Source of the DNA: Eublepharis macularius
Taxonomy: Eukaryota > Chordata > Lepidosauria > Squamata > Eublepharidae
Direction: 5' to 3'
NCBI RefSeq assembly: GCF_028583425.1
Contig: NC_072791.1
Span: 44,771,368 to 44,835,367 of the forward strand
DNA length: 64,000 nt
The translations under genes were made by a program, and so were the position numbers. A model generated the notes under the pieces. It was not told where the DNA came from. It searched no databases and worked only from the letters and a program-made list of their open reading frames with translations. Numbering within the stretch: the stretch's first letter is position 1; each line of letters opens with the position of its first letter. This document shows positions 42,124 to 56,989 of this stretch, piece by piece.

Positions 42124-42374
42124 ATAATAACAATAGTAATACCATTCGATTTATATACTGCCCTTCAGAACAATTCAATGCCCACTCAGAGCAGTTTACA
42201 AAGTGTGTTATTATTATCCTTTCAACAATCACCCTGTGAAGTGGGTGAGGCTGAGAGAGCTCCAAGAAGCTGTGACTGACCCAAAGTCAGCTGGTTTCAA
42301 GTGGAGGAGTGAGGAATCAAATCAGGTTCTCCAGATTAGAGTCCTGCTGCTCTTAACCACTCCACCAAACTAGA
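42124..42374 (-). mobile_element. tRNA-derived SINE, minus strand, near full length
   Basis: Reverse of the copy at 916-1169: AATACCATTCGATTTATATA tail, CAGAGCAGTTTACAAAGTG, CCTGTGAAGTGGGTGAGGC, GAGAGAGCTCCAAGAAGCTG and the reversed promoter boxes (GGAATCAAATCAGG, TCTTAACCACTCCACCAAAC). The two copies give a good family pair. Confidence 0.85.
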
Positions 42375-42529
42375 ATGTCCAATTCACCCATCAATAGAGG
42401 CTGTACCAATCTAAGTTCTGATCTCTGTTAGTCCCAATCTAGTACAGTAGTGACTGCCAAACCCACATGCCTTAAGCCCCAAAGGTATACTTTCCTTTAT
42501 GTTAATGTCACACTACACACCCTCTAGGG

Positions 42530-42958
42530 ACAGAACTTCCCAACATGGTGTCCTGGCACCTTTTCTGGCATCCATCAAGTGTTTTCAGAAAGTGGGTGGG
42601 GCCAGGTGGGGCTACTGCCTAACACAGCTTCTGATTGACCACCAGAGATCTGATTAGCTGTGCGGATAAAAATACTGTTTGGGGAACAGCTGCCACCAAA
42701 GCATTCATTTTATTCTCTCCCCTCACTCCTTTTTCCCATTCTATATTTAAAGTTACTCCTCTTCTCCCCTGCACTTGACTTCCTCTGTGTGTGTGTGTGT
42801 ATGTGTGTGTGTGTGTGTGTGTGTGGCTGTGCCTCCTGTGGCAGCCATTTAGTGGAGGGTTCCATCTCCTGTGTCAGCCACTCTGCAGTTGCTTCCACCA
42901 TAGAATTCCAAAGGTTCCCAAGGGCTCAAAAAGATTGGGGAGCCCTGCTTTAAGAGAA
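42530..42958. mobile_element. hAT-like element with a TG microsatellite
   Basis: Starts CAGAACTTCCCAACATGG and ends CAAAAAGATTGGGGAGCCCTG; the latter reversed is CAGGGCTCCCCAATC. The flanks TCTAGGGA and CTTTAAGA match at about five of eight. It contains GTTTTCAGAAAGTGGGTGG and a TG run (42786-42826). It is non-coding. Confidence 0.55.
42786..42826. repeat. TG dinucleotide microsatellite
   Basis: About 20 TG units with one AT break, inside the hAT-like element. Confidence 0.9.
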
Positions 42959-43016
42959 GATGGCATACAGTCAAAGAAATAAATAAAACAAATCCATATC
43001 AGTTTGCAGAAAACTT

Positions 43017-43022
43017 TTATTT
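43017..43022 (-). terminator. Possible minus-strand poly(A) signal
   Basis: TTTATT on the plus strand is AATAAA on the minus strand, in the context GTTAAATAAAAGTTTTC. A T/G-rich stretch (ATATGGATTTGTTTTATT) follows on the minus strand, as expected after a cleavage site. A hexamer alone is common by chance. Confidence 0.25.
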
Positions 43023-43679
43023 AACATATTAAGCATGCTGCTTTCTAAACAATGTTTTAAAAATAAATTCCAGAGTCACAACACAGCATATAAACACTTG
43101 CCTCAAAAGGAGCCTGCAAAACTCTCAAGCGTTCAAGGTCAATACATGATTGACCTGCAAGAGGTTTGCATGTGAAGACAGGAAAAGCCTTGCAGAGATT
43201 ATAATGGGTAAAACTCCTGTGGAAGGGAAGTGTTTGTTATGACTACTGATGTGGCACAGGGTTCCTCAAACATCAGAGGTGCCCAGGCTCAGAATAGCTG
43301 CCACTTTTAGTAAACCTCCACAACATTTACAGATATGAGCAGCTTCATGGATTTCCGAGAAGATGCACTTAGAAAAAGTTCACGTACAGGCTTCTCTCAC
43401 TGAAGTGGCAAACTTGTATCATACTACTTCAAGACTGTAAACAGCAGCTCATATAATGAAAGGTCCTTTCATACAACAAGCTCTCATGTCACATAATATT
43501 AGCATCTCAGGAAGAACACCTGTGCTGCTTCTACCCAGAATGCAAGCACTGTAATCGAACACCTACAATAATTAAACAAGCGTCTGTGAGCCTGTCAGCA
43601 TCTATTAAAAAAAAGGCTGACCAGATCCTTACCATCTTTACCTGGAACCCATCCCCCTTCATTTTTAATTTTTTATCAC

Positions 43680-43780
43680 AATTTAGCCTGATGAAGAGTT
43701 CTGATGAGCTCAAAAGCTTGCACAATGCTTTGTGTCATTTTGCTTGGCCCTAATAAAAGGTAACACCTGGATTTTGTTTC
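43680..43780 (+). mobile_element. Penelope-like arm, diverged
   Basis: Has CCTGATGAAGAGTTCTG then GAGCTCAAAAGCTTGCAC and TAATAAAAGGTAACACCTGG. The CTGATGA core and a GAG/CTC stem remain; the GAAA has become AAAA. Confidence 0.5.
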
Positions 43781-46164
43781 TTGTTCAAGAACATCAGCTT
43801 AGTATCTTTCTTCCTGACATGCTAGTTTATGTAAAAGAGCTTTTTGTATAGAAAAGGGCCAACCCCTCCATTTTGAAGCAGTTTAGTCTAGTCTCGGAGT
43901 TGCCACCTAAGTGAAGGCCGAACTACATGCCCTATGAAGTTCTGTGCTTATTTCCCCTAATTTATTTTTAGCAGAATGCAGCAGTGACTTTGATTTAAAA
44001 GGCCGGCACAGGGAGAGGGGCTATTTAATTTCATCCCTGCGCTATTTTTCTTTCAAACCCCACCCTCTTGAATGCTGATTTTATTCCTGCTGGAAAATAT
44101 TCAGGTACTTGAATCCCCCTGCAAGGAGAATGTACCAGTCTCTCTTATTAAACAGAAACCACTGCAACTACATTGTTAAAAATATCTGAAAAATAAGCAT
44201 AGAACTACACATTAACTGTAGCTCCAGAATGAGAGCTAGACACAGACTGCTACCTGAATCTAAGTTTAGCCTAGATATTTGTAATCATGATCATGATATG
44301 AATGCAGTAATATTACATACAGATTAAAGTAAACATAGCAGGGGGGGAATTGCAAACACAAAGCCCCACCATTGTATCTACAAAACCAAGTTCCTATGAG
44401 TTTACAGAACAAAGACAATTTGGCACCATGACTTTTATCTATGTGAAAATGCTTGATTTCTGCCGTAAAAGGCTATTGTTTAAAAAGGACTAATGAAGAG
44501 CATGTAGCATTTTCTTGATTGTTCTGCTTGAAAGTATAAACATCAATGGATCTCTGAAAAGCACCGCTAACTGGGTGTCTCTCCCCCTGCCCCCAGCACC
44601 ACGCTACTGTTTATAAAATATTTGGCAGGATTACACATGCAGAGGGGTGGAAAGAACAGGGAGTATGGTCATAACTAAGATCATCTACATGAGGCTTGAA
44701 GGGTGTCAGACACAGATATTCTGTGTATACATGTAATTTATCTTCAGGTCCCCCATATGTAAAATCCACAGCCGCTGTGCTCCCTGCTGCCAACTGGTTT
44801 GGGGGGTAGCACTTCATCCCATGGATAGCTCTCACCATGTAGGTTGTCCATGTCATTGGAAAACACTGTATGCAACAACAGACAAATACATACAATGGAG
44901 ACAGATCCACAGACCAGTATAAACAAAACTGACCAGCGAGTGAGAGCAGCTACCACATTCATACAGATTGAAACAACCATGCTGTGAGAGAGGCCTGGTG
45001 CAGCCTTCATGTTTTTCTCAGATTTCTATTTCTAGTTGATGATTAGAGGTAACAATAGCAAAATGTGAGCCTAGCCCTGGGACAAGGTTAGGTATCACAA
45101 AACTGCCACAAAAGGACTACAATAATTCTGGATGCCGTAGTACCCACATGACATGGCACGTGCCCAATGATTTCTTTAAGCTGGGCTCACATCTACTATG
45201 TGCAGTGTTAGCATGCCAGAGATAATTAGCCAAGATGGGCACAGTGCTGGTGCACTAACATTATGCACACACTGGGACTGGATACGTAAGAGGCCCACAT
45301 TACGCAAGCCACTAGACAAATGCAAAGTTGCAGATCAATTTCTTTGTCTTGCCAGCCAACATCAAGTTTAAAGCAAGACCAAGAACACCTGCCTGCTACT
45401 ACCAATTTTTTTTTAAAAAAAGATCTGCTTTCAAAATTGGAGTCAGAACAAAAGTTTAGACAATTTGTGTTACTTGAAAAATATATTCAAGTCACAAAAT
45501 TCTGGTTATTATTTTGTGGCAGAATTTGAATTTGAATGTGTGCAGAATTCACAGGATCCTGATAAGATACAGATGCTAAACAATTATTCATTTTATTTGA
45601 AAACAGGACATACTGAAGCATAGTAGTGGCTATGCACACCAACTGAAGCATTTTACATTCCTACAAATAAATACATCTTTTAAAAAGGTGAAGTTTAAAA
45701 GAGAAGCTGTAGTTATATGTTTGTGCCTTTTCCCTGATTCCTTAAAGCAATTAGGAAAAGGTTTTCAGTTTAGTATTTATATTTTATAGACACCATATGG
45801 AGAAACAAGAGGAAAAATTAAGAGAACAGTTCACCAAAATAAAGAACCAAGTGAAGCTGCAATTCAGTACCACTTTCAGTGATGGGGAGTATTTCATGCG
45901 CATCCCTTTTAAGTTGTGTGCCTACAAATGATTCTGTACTCAAGAAGTAAAGAAAGTAGAAGAATGAACTTTTCAAGATCTTATGATCACTAGTTACTAC
46001 CTATTACACAGCACAGATCTGTTTAGTACTGAGTGCACACAACACAAGAGGTTGCTCTTGTCATCCAGGAGTGGGGGGTTGACTGTGACCAAAGTGACTA
46101 AACTGGAAAAAACATAATTATGATGGTAGCTCTCCAAGTTCTTTTATAAATCTTCATACAGGAT

Positions 46165-47700
46165 TAAATGGACATTGCAGAGCTGGAAAACTACAAAAGA
46201 GGGCAACCAAGAGGATTAGAGGCTGGAGCGCCTTTCCTATGAGGAAAGGCTGAAGAGTCTGGGGCTTTTCAGTTTAGAAAAGAGACAAGGAGGGACAAAA
46301 TAGAAGTTTATAACGTTATGCACAGGGTAGAGACAGTAGACAGGGAGAACTTTTTCTCCTTCTTCCAAAATACTAGAAGTTGAGGGCAACCAATTAAGCT
46401 GTTGGGAAGTAGATTCAGGACAGACAAAAAGAAATACTTCTTTACACAAGGAGTTATTAAAACGTGGAATTCACTGCCAGAGGATGCAGGGATGGCCACA
46501 GGCATAGACAGTTTTTAAAGATTAGACAGATTCATGGAGTATAGGTCTATCAGTGGCTACTAGCCATGGATACTAAAAGGAACCTCCACATTTAGAGGGA
46601 GTTAACTTCTGAATACCAGCACCAGGAAGCAACACAGGGGAAAGCCTCAGATTCTACACCTCTATGCTCTGTTTCTGGCCCTCCAGAGTAACTGGTTAGT
46701 CACTGTGAAAGACAGGATACTGGTCAAGATGGACCACTGGTCCAATCCAGCAGGCTCTTCGTCAGGGCTTTTTTGCTGGGAAAAGAGGTGGTGGAACTCA
46801 ATGGTGCAGCGTGGGTTGCCAGCATGCAGGGCAACTCTCGGCAGGAGGTGGCGCCCCTGGAGCCACACGCGCGCACGTGCTCCCGGGACCGTGCAATGAC
46901 GTCACTTCTGGGAACTGATGTCATCGTGCAGGGTGCAGCCACTCCCCAGGAGCACTCCTGCAATTCGGGCTCACTCACCTCCACACCCCTTACTTGGCAC
47001 CCCTCCACCACTGTCACCTGCCCCCTGGGAGCGCTCCCATGATTCAGGCCCACTCACCTCCCTGCTGCTTACCTGGCACCCCTCTGGTGTCACTGCCTAC
47101 GCCGCCACCCTGCCAGCTCAGTGCATTCCTCAGTCAGCAGCCGCTGCAGGAGGGCCAGCTCGGCTCCCAGGGAGCTAGCCTCCCCGTCAGCATAACAGGC
47201 GGCACGAGCAGCTTTCCTTGGCGTGGCGCCCCCTAAAAAGTTTGTGCCCAGGGCGACCGCCCCTCTGCCCCTCCCCCCACTGCCTGGGCACAGGGCTGGA
47301 GCGGAGGAGCGCTGGGAAGGGGAAGCGCCAGTGCCTGGTCTCCGCGCCTGGGACAGGAAATCTCCTGCGCCGACTGGCCACGCATGCTGCTTTGCTACCA
47401 GGCATGCCCTCGCAGGCGGAGAGGCTCCCTTCTGCCTCCAGCCGGGGGAAAGCGCTTGAGGAAGCAGCAGTAGAGGCAGCCCCTCCCTGACAAGCTAGGG
47501 GGTGGGGCTTGCTCCTGTTTCACCGCCACTGAGGCTCAGCGTGCCGCGAAAGAGCCGGGCGCCTTGGACTGCACACAGGGAGGAAATGGGATCAGGGGGC
47601 AGGGCCACCAAACACATGATTACTTTCAAGAGATGGCGGAACTGTGTTCCACCGTGTTCCTGCTGAATAAAAGCCCTGCTCTTCGTATGTTTCACATAAA
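46165..47700 (+). pseudogene. CR1-like LINE 3' part, interrupted
   Basis: Reads RT C-terminal remnants in the order AACCAAGAGGATTAGAGGC, GAGGAAAGGCTGAAGAG, CAGGGAGAACTTTTTCTCC, TTCAGGACAGACAAAAAGAA, ACGTGGAATTCACTGCCAG and GACAGATTCATGGAGTATAG. It runs to a tail with TCCAATCCAGCAGGCTCTTC. These blocks correspond to the C-terminal half of CR1/L3-type RT proteins. The 916-bp hAT splits the tail: sequence before it (46762) and after it (47687, CGTATGTTTCAC) joins into a plain tail. It is inactive. Confidence 0.7.
46763..47678. mobile_element. hAT non-autonomous element, 916 bp, exact 8-bp TSD
   Basis: CTCTTCGT is duplicated exactly at 46755-46762 and 47679-47686. Ends are CAGGGCTTTTTTGCTGGG and, reversed, CAGGGCTTTTATTCAGC. 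Both ends match the 356-bp copy at 37928. The interior (46860-47560) is GC- and CpG-rich with CGCGCGCACGTGC-like runs. Frames up to 109 codons on both strands have no domain, so it has no transposase. It inserted into the CR1-like tail. Confidence 0.9.
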
Positions 47701-48129
47701 TTTTAAAGTTAAGAGCACAGAAAGTATTTATCTAGGAAAGAATTTGTGTCAGGATGTAAGACTGGTGTTACTGGCTCAGGCACACACAAGGCATCACTAA
47801 TGTAACTATACTAATAAGGTATAAGTTAGTACTATATTATTTGATAAAATGGGTATACCGTACATGACAAAATCCATGAATATAATTGATGGTGGCTTAC
47901 AGTATTGCCATTTTAACATTTTCTACTGTTAATACATTTTCTTATGTCCATATCATCTTGTCCATTTGTGTGTGTTACAGACAAAGAAATCAAAACACCA
48001 GGAAAAAAACAATGAAACATATTAAGCTTTCATCTACATCTAAGAAGCTCCAATTTGTTTCCCATGATTGGGCTCCATATACATACAAGCAGCAGTTTAG
48101 ATCTGTAGTTTCATTTGTTCTGGCCTCAT
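47701..48129. other. Unassigned sequence
   Basis: No repeat family or gene was recognised. Confidence 0.4.
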
Positions 48130-48205
48130 ACCATCAACGTACAAGGCTGCCACTGTGGCCAACCCGGATGCTGGACTAGATGGACCTTTGGTCAGATCCA
48201 GCAGG
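48130..48205 (+). mobile_element. CR1-like 3' tail fragment
   Basis: GGATGCTGGACTAGATGGAC then CTTTGGTCAGATCCAGCAGG matches the tail of the copy at 46165-47700 (CAAGATGGACCACTGGTCC, AATCCAGCAGG). Confidence 0.65.
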
Positions 48206-51200
48206 GTTCTTCTTCCCTCAACTATCATAAAACCTATGGGATCTAATCAAAGATAAAATGGTTGATTATCTATCATTCACCAGGCACATCTTATGAAAAT
48301 AAAACCTAAGGAGGGTTCAAACAGGTCATTCGAGAAAGAAGAGTACCCTGCCATTGCTAAGATACAGAGATAACATACTGCAAACAGGACAAAAAAAAAT
48401 CTTGGTTCCTGACTGTCGAGGTACCTAAAACTTGATTTTGATTTGAATTATTCTGAAATCCTGCTCATGGGTACTGAAGAATGGGTAGCAATGAAAATAA
48501 AAGCTGTTGGAGGGAGGGGAAAGACACCACTTCCTAAATGCAATACCACCAGAAATGTAAAATAGTATATCCTTCCCCATATAGTACTGCCCAGGAGAGA
48601 GATTATACTGTAGGAAATATCTTAGTTTGAAGAGGATCGATTAAGTGATCCTACCTGTACAAACACTTATGAAACAAGATATTTAAAAGGCTATTAGAAC
48701 TGTAACAAGATATTTAAAAGGCTATTCGAACTGAAACACATGGACTTCAGATTAATGGCTGGGCAACGTCTTGCAAAAATTTCCAGAACAGAAGAGCATG
48801 ATTGGTCGCCCACTTCATTGTCATTCGCTTTAAGGGTTATATACTGCAGAGTGCAGGCCCGCCCACATGACAGCCCAGTCTGTACATTTATGGTTCTGCT
48901 CACTTGTGCATCATGAAACACAAGAAGCAAGGCCAACAGGAAAGGAATCCTAATTTAAAAACATTACTCAGATACCCCACTGACACAGGAGAAAAAAACC
49001 TAGAAGGAGAGTTGTACATATAGAAAGCCAACAGAAACTCCTGAGGAGGACAAAGCCAGTCCGCTTCCTCAAAATTCGAGCCAACACATCACCTTTGAAA
49101 GTATTTCAAATGCAAAAGTCACCCAATTCAGGTAAAGTGTTTATCCTCTGCAAACCTCTATTTTAACCAGAGATCTCCGCTGGCTTCTTTTCAGCATTTA
49201 TGCTTGCCAAAGATATGGGCTCTGTCTCCCCATGGGCTCTCCCCCAAAGCACTAAAATTAGACTCTTTCCTGCAGAACACAGGATCTTCTAGAGCCGATA
49301 ATGTCCAAGGGATGAAGAATTTTACAACAAATATAGGAATCTGAAATATCCAGTAATATTTTGTGCACACCTCCAGCAGCTGCCAAACAGATCTTGGGCT
49401 TTGGAGACGAGTGTGCAGTAGAGTAAAAATTTTCAATAAAGCCGAGGCATTATAGCACTCTCTGTCCTAGGTGTAATTTTTACATAAAATGTGGAAGAGA
49501 GGGTTGAGTGGTGGCTCTGCAGCACAACTGGCCCAGCTGGAAGTGATGTGGCAGTGCTGTGGACAGGGCAACTATACTGGAGATCTATAAAAGATGTACA
49601 CAACCGAGGAGCCATGACTCAGCAGGAGCTGTGGGGCTCACAAAGAAGGCAGATACAGCTCTCCTCTGAGAAAGCCTCAGTGTGGAAGGCAACCTGGAGG
49701 AGCTTATGAGGAAGCTCCAGCACATGAGCTTAGCAGAGGCAGTCAGGTGGTGGCTGCCACCTCCTCTGGTTACCTATCATGTCATTCATACATAAGAAAT
49801 GGTGACACTGAACACATCCCCATTAGAAGCAGTGTTCTTATAGAGCTGTATTACTTCGCACGGCTTTTTAGGAATATAATCACAGTGTTAAAGGAGGCAT
49901 TATGGTAAATACTTACACAGCAACAGGAGCAACACTGAAAAAGTGGAAACCCCAGCTTCAGTTAGGCTTTTTTACAAACACTGTGTGGGGCAGACAGATC
50001 TTTTTGACAGAGGTCCACATCACATGCTAACACTGAAGAGACGGCTACTGCCAATCAAAGCAGATAAAGATACTGACATACTTTTAAGTTCAACAAACAG
50101 AACACCCAGCTGGTTCTCCAAGGGAAGAGCTGCCTCCATCTAGCAGCAGTCAAGAACTTTCTCCCATGGCATTTTAAAGGAGCTGTTTGGGGCAATAATG
50201 GTACTTTTCTCCAATGAAAATACTGTCCAGTCAGTTCTGGTGCCTCTGGGAATGTGGCACTGGTGGACCAGGATCTGATGCATCTATGTGGATGGATAAA
50301 GCTGCTGGAACATCACAATGAGAGAAGACAGAAGTATAATTAACAGTAACATCAAAGAAAAATGCATAACTACAATTCTGAATGCCCAGATTTTATTTGC
50401 CAAGCCCACCCCTGCCATTAATGCCTATCCTATTCATTTACTTTCAGGGTTATTGTACTCCAGAAGGCTAGAATAGCAACAATAATCATGCAGGGCTTCC
50501 TTTATTTGATTTTTAAAGTGCCATCCTGAAAATTGACTTCTGCTAATAGATAACTTGCTTCCTAGCCTGTGTGTGTTGTGGGGGTGGGGAATGTGGGAGG
50601 AAGGGTGAGTTCAGTCGCTCACAAACATCATTAATGCATCTTCCCTTTTATCCAGGCCACAGGATGCAGAGCGAAAAACACATGCAAAGAAACAGCGTCA
50701 GCTTACTGCACGAATATAAGGGACTCCAGGTCCCGAAAAACCAGATTTTGAAAGATTCTTCTCAGTACCTAAGCCTTGTCTGGGTGTCAACGTAACTAAG
50801 GCTGTACTTATACTACACTAAATGAAAAATCAAACTTCTGAGCCAGAATAACCAACATTCTCTGACCAGGGATGTCAAAATCGACATCTATTTGTTTATT
50901 TGATTCACTTTATTATGTATTTTTTTCAGCAAATAGTGGGAGAGAAGCAGACAAGAATAAAGTTTGGAGAAAAGATGAGATATAGAATAAGCGAATGCTG
51001 CATGCATGGAAGAGGAAGCAAGGCGCTGTGTAGAGCACCCACATCTCAAAACCTATCTGCAGTTTGTGCAGGAAGCAGGAAGAAATCACTTCTGTTCTTT
51101 GTGAAAAAGTGAAGCAACCTTAGGAGAAAGGTAGGATCCCGTCTAAGCAACTGACTATCTTGTGCAGGATACAGAAGAACTCTTATACAAACAATGTCGT

Positions 51201-51449
51201 ACGCACTGAATGAAAAAAGCTGCGAGCAGTCCATTTGCCCGGCACATATTTTCTGCACCTACCTATATCACAGGAAAGGGATGGGAAAAGAAGAGACAAT
51301 ACATTTTCTTTGGCCCACTGAAAGGGTGGTTGAAAGAATCAGACAAAAAAAAAAAGCGGGACCAGAATATGTTGCTTAGGAGTCCAGCTGTAAGACAAGG
51401 TTCTCTCCACTTCCACCACCCTACAAACACAGACCATGAGCCAATATGA
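48206..51449. other. Unassigned, low-repeat sequence
   Basis: About 3.2 kb with no recognised transposon. A near-perfect 29-bp tandem duplication lies at about 48675-48732 (ACAAGATATTTAAAAGGC, then ATTAGAACTG or ATTCGAACTG). Short frames lack domains. It reads as single-copy intronic or intergenic DNA. Confidence 0.4.
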
Positions 51450-51565
51450 ACTCCATTACAATAACAAGATTGAGCCCAGCAGCACCTTGATGACCAACAA
51501 GATTTTCAGGATATAAGTTTTCGAGGATCAGCTCCCTTCATCAGATACAAAAGCCTGGCTCCATT
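51450..51565 (-). mobile_element. Penelope-like arm, minus strand, with hammerhead-like core
   Basis: Reversed, it holds TATCTGATGAAGGGAGC, CCTCGAAAACTTATATCC, GAAAATCTTGTTGGTC and GGTGCTGCTGGGCTC. CTGATGA and CGAAAA keep the catalytic layout. Confidence 0.6.
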
Positions 51566-54164
<2,599 letters not shown>

Positions 54165-54255
54165 ATCTGAAGGAAGCTTTGATTCTTGGAAGCTTATGCC
54201 CTGAAAATCTTGTAGGTCTCTGAGGTGCCACTGGACTCAAATCGTCCAGTTAGAA
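54165..54255 (+). mobile_element. Penelope-like arm
   Basis: TATCTGAAGGAAGCTTTGAT then TCTTGGAAGCTTATGCCC, GAAAATCTTGTAGGTCTC and GGTGCCACTGGACTCAAATC follow the family order. The core is degraded (CTGAAGG). Confidence 0.65.
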
Positions 54256-54783
54256 AAAATTGCGTGCCATCACCAGAAGAAAATACAACCTGGTATCAAG
54301 CTAAGAATGTTTAAAGTCCATCGATTTCAGTTTGTTTAACTCTGGGCTGGACTGTGTCCTTGTCTTAAAATATCTAGCTAAACGTCCTTGCAAGTGCGTA
54401 GACACAGTCAAACAGAAATCAATTTAGTTTCACAACTGGTTCCCTCATCTCTAGGCAGATATAAATTTTGTAAAGCAAACATGGTGGCTCCATGACCAAA
54501 GGTTTTGGATTATGCTCCTAGATAGCATAAAGTCTCCATTTAGTTTCAAGACAATGTCTTAATTGTTATAGTTGTTTAATTGCTAATTAGTGCACATTCT
54601 AAAAAGTATCTGGATTGGAAAATAGTACAGTTGTTGTTGATCAGTCAATCTACCCTACTTTACACACGTTTGTCCCTTGCTAAATTTTGTCAGGAACAGC
54701 TGCTCTTTTTTTAACATGGAGAAATCTTACCTAGGCACAAACTACTTCTGGTGGTACTATACTAATTCCAAAATGATCATTTT
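54256..54783. other. Unassigned sequence
   Basis: No repeat family or gene was recognised. Confidence 0.4.
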
Positions 54784-55013
54784 ATTTATTTGCTTCATTT
54801 ATGCCCTGCTTTTCTTACCAATGGGGATCCAAAGCAGCCTACATCTTTCTTCTCTCTTCTATTTTATCCTCACAATAACCTGTGAGGTAAGTTAGGCTGA
54901 GACAGCGTGCTGGCCCAGGGACACCCAGCAAGCCATCATGGCAGAGTGGGGACTGGAACCTACATCTCCCAGATCTTAGCCCAGCACTTTAACGGCCAAA
55001 CCACACTGACTCA
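54784..55013 (-). mobile_element. tRNA-derived SINE, minus strand, best copy of its type
   Basis: On the minus strand, GAGTCAGTGTGGTTTGGCCG then TTAAAGTGCTGGGC forms the A-box side and TGTAGGTTCCAGTCCCC the B-box side. After these come CATGATGGCTTGCTGGG, CAGCCTAACTTACCTCACAG and a CATAAATGAAGCAAATAAAT tail. Copies at 4193 and 6108 belong to the same type. Confidence 0.75.
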
Positions 55014-55894
55014 CTCCTTCTACAATACAGACCTATAATAAGCTTATAATGTAGACAAAATGGCTCCTAACTCAGGTTCCCCGTATCACCATTGTGTTCT
55101 GTGCATGACTTAGGCTGCTTTCTTACTGCTGTTACGTTCTGGTTTTGTTTCTGAACTGGCATGGGGGATTTTGGAGCAAAGATGTTACCCTCTAATCATC
55201 TATTTTCCATTTTCCCCTCCACTTTGCTGTGACCTTTCCCAAATATGGTTTGGTACCATCTGTTGGGAAAGGTCACGGTGGAAGTGCCTTTGCATGCTGT
55301 ATGGATTGGAAGGTGTGGATTTCTGCAGATCCCACCCACAGCACTGCAATTTTCCTTTCCCCACTCCACCCTTCCCTTCTCCCCTGCACCACTGGAGTTC
55401 TTTTCAGGCTTAAAAAAATGTAATTAACATCACTATAGTGTTAAGCTACAACAACATGGCAATTACCAATTTTAAACTATAGCACTATGTCAATTCGTCA
55501 ATTCCTTTTTTAAAAAACAAAAAGTGCTCCAGTGGTGGAGCTGCAGGAGACCAGGGAATGGTAAGTGTGGGGGAAACTACTGTGGGAGACAGGGTTGCCA
55601 CTGCAGGTACTTCTGCATTCACAGTGGCAATGGAAGGAACACAGAAAGTTGTTGCCATGTGTATGCAGCCTTAGTAACCATCATCATAATCTGCATTAAG
55701 ACTAAGAAACTTGAACTACTCCCACCCAGTCCAATATTGTTAAAATGCTACATAAAACAAAGGCAATGAAATCAGAGTTGGTATGGCAGATAACTGTTTT
55801 TCTATCTATTGTAAAAATGATGTGTTTCTGGAAAAAATGGGGCAGCCTCCTGCCACAAGACCTCCCCCATTTAACAAACAATAATATTTGGCTT
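55014..55894. other. Unassigned, contains a perfect 13-bp inverted repeat
   Basis: TGACCTTTCCCAA (55229-55241) is matched by TTGGGAAAGGTCA (55262-55274). Weak mirrored ends (TAGGCTGCTTTC near 55111 and GCAGCCTTA near 55667-55675) hint at a decayed DNA transposon. No gene was recognised. Confidence 0.35.
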
Positions 55895-56110
55895 TAGTCA
55901 CATCACGAAAAAACAAGACTTACTGGAAAAGACAATAATGCCAAGTTGAAAATAGTAGGGAGAGAGGAAGGACCCAACATGACATGGAGTGACTCAATAA
56001 AGGAAGCCACGGCCTTCAGTTTGCAAGACCTGAGCAAGGTTGTCAATGACAGGACATTTTGAAGGTCATAAATTCACAGAGTCACCATAATGTGGTTGAG
56101 ATGTGAAGGC
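55895..56110 (+). mobile_element. BovB (RTE) LINE 3' fragment
   Basis: TCACATCACGAAAAAACAAG, ACTGGAAAAGACAATAATGC, GACATGGAGTGACTCAATAA and GGAAGCCACGGCCTTCAG match the end of the copy at 58660-59525. They include the last RT-coding part and a tail with CACAGAGTCACC. BovB is widespread in squamates. Confidence 0.75.
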
Positions 56111-56989
56111 ACATCACACACACATTGTTTTACATCTGATCAAATGGCAACAAGATACAAGAGAACTAACTTGTGATATCACCATACCAGTTCTTGACAA
56201 AATATAAAATTATACCTGTGCTAAGGGTCAGAAGTGTCAGAATTTTTTCATGAACTGAAATTTTAAAAGATGTCTAGTTGTGCAGGTGTCTAGCCAGACA
56301 GACCCACCAGCATGTGCTCATACAGGCCTAGTGGGCCATAAATCTCTATAACATACATTTCATTCAAGTTTATCCTTTATTGATTACCTTCCCTCTTGTT
56401 AATAAATCAGGAGCTTATTGATCTCTCACTGGCTTTGTCTAAGCTGCTGATAAAAGTGTCAACTTCAAGCTCTAGCTGCAATGCTTACCCAGCTGCTCCT
56501 CGGACTCTCATCCCAATAATAAATGCAGCAAATAAAACTATATAGATTGCCATGAAAAACATGTGGTTTAGTTCCTTATATACAACTCTGCACCACCCCC
56601 ATGCAAAATGGCTAGGTACAGATCTGAGTTTTTAAAATAGGATTAAGTTTCCACTAATAGTAACCACCAAACTTTCATTAGAGCTACCCAGGTCTCAAAA
56701 TTCTACTTAGGGAGTATAAAAAGAGGTAAGAATGCTAAGGCACTTAGCTACCCACCCCCATATATTTGAAACATTTTTATGCTGAAACATTTCCACCTAA
56801 ATGGGGTCCCTAAGTCATCAGATATGAAGACATGAAAACATTTGAACATTAAAACAGCATTTAAAATATATAAAATAATTCAACAAAAACATATACACAC
56901 AAACACACAACACCAAACCCAGAGAGAAGAGCAAACAAGAGTTACTGGGAGTATGCCAAATGAAACAAAAAAAGTCTTCACTCACTCAA
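56111..56989. other. Unassigned sequence
   Basis: No family was recognised. An A/C-rich run lies near 56885-56915. Confidence 0.4.

Larger units (their letters stand above)
42960..46164. other. Unassigned, single-copy-looking sequence
   Basis: About 3.2 kb with little repeat content. A Penelope-like piece (CTGATGA at 43688-43694 and AAAAGCTTGCAC) lies near 43680-43780. A reversed AATAAA stands at 43017-43022. A 70-88 codon minus-strand frame at 44744-45010 has a hydrophobic run (SVLFILVCGSVSIVCICLLL). None of these proves a gene. The stretch could be part of a minus-strand 3' UTR or an intron. Confidence 0.35.

Noticed and set aside
46724..47490. Several overlapping 80-109 codon GC-rich frames on both strands
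   Set aside because: They sit in the CpG-rich core of a hAT element; frames on both strands at once are a composition effect.
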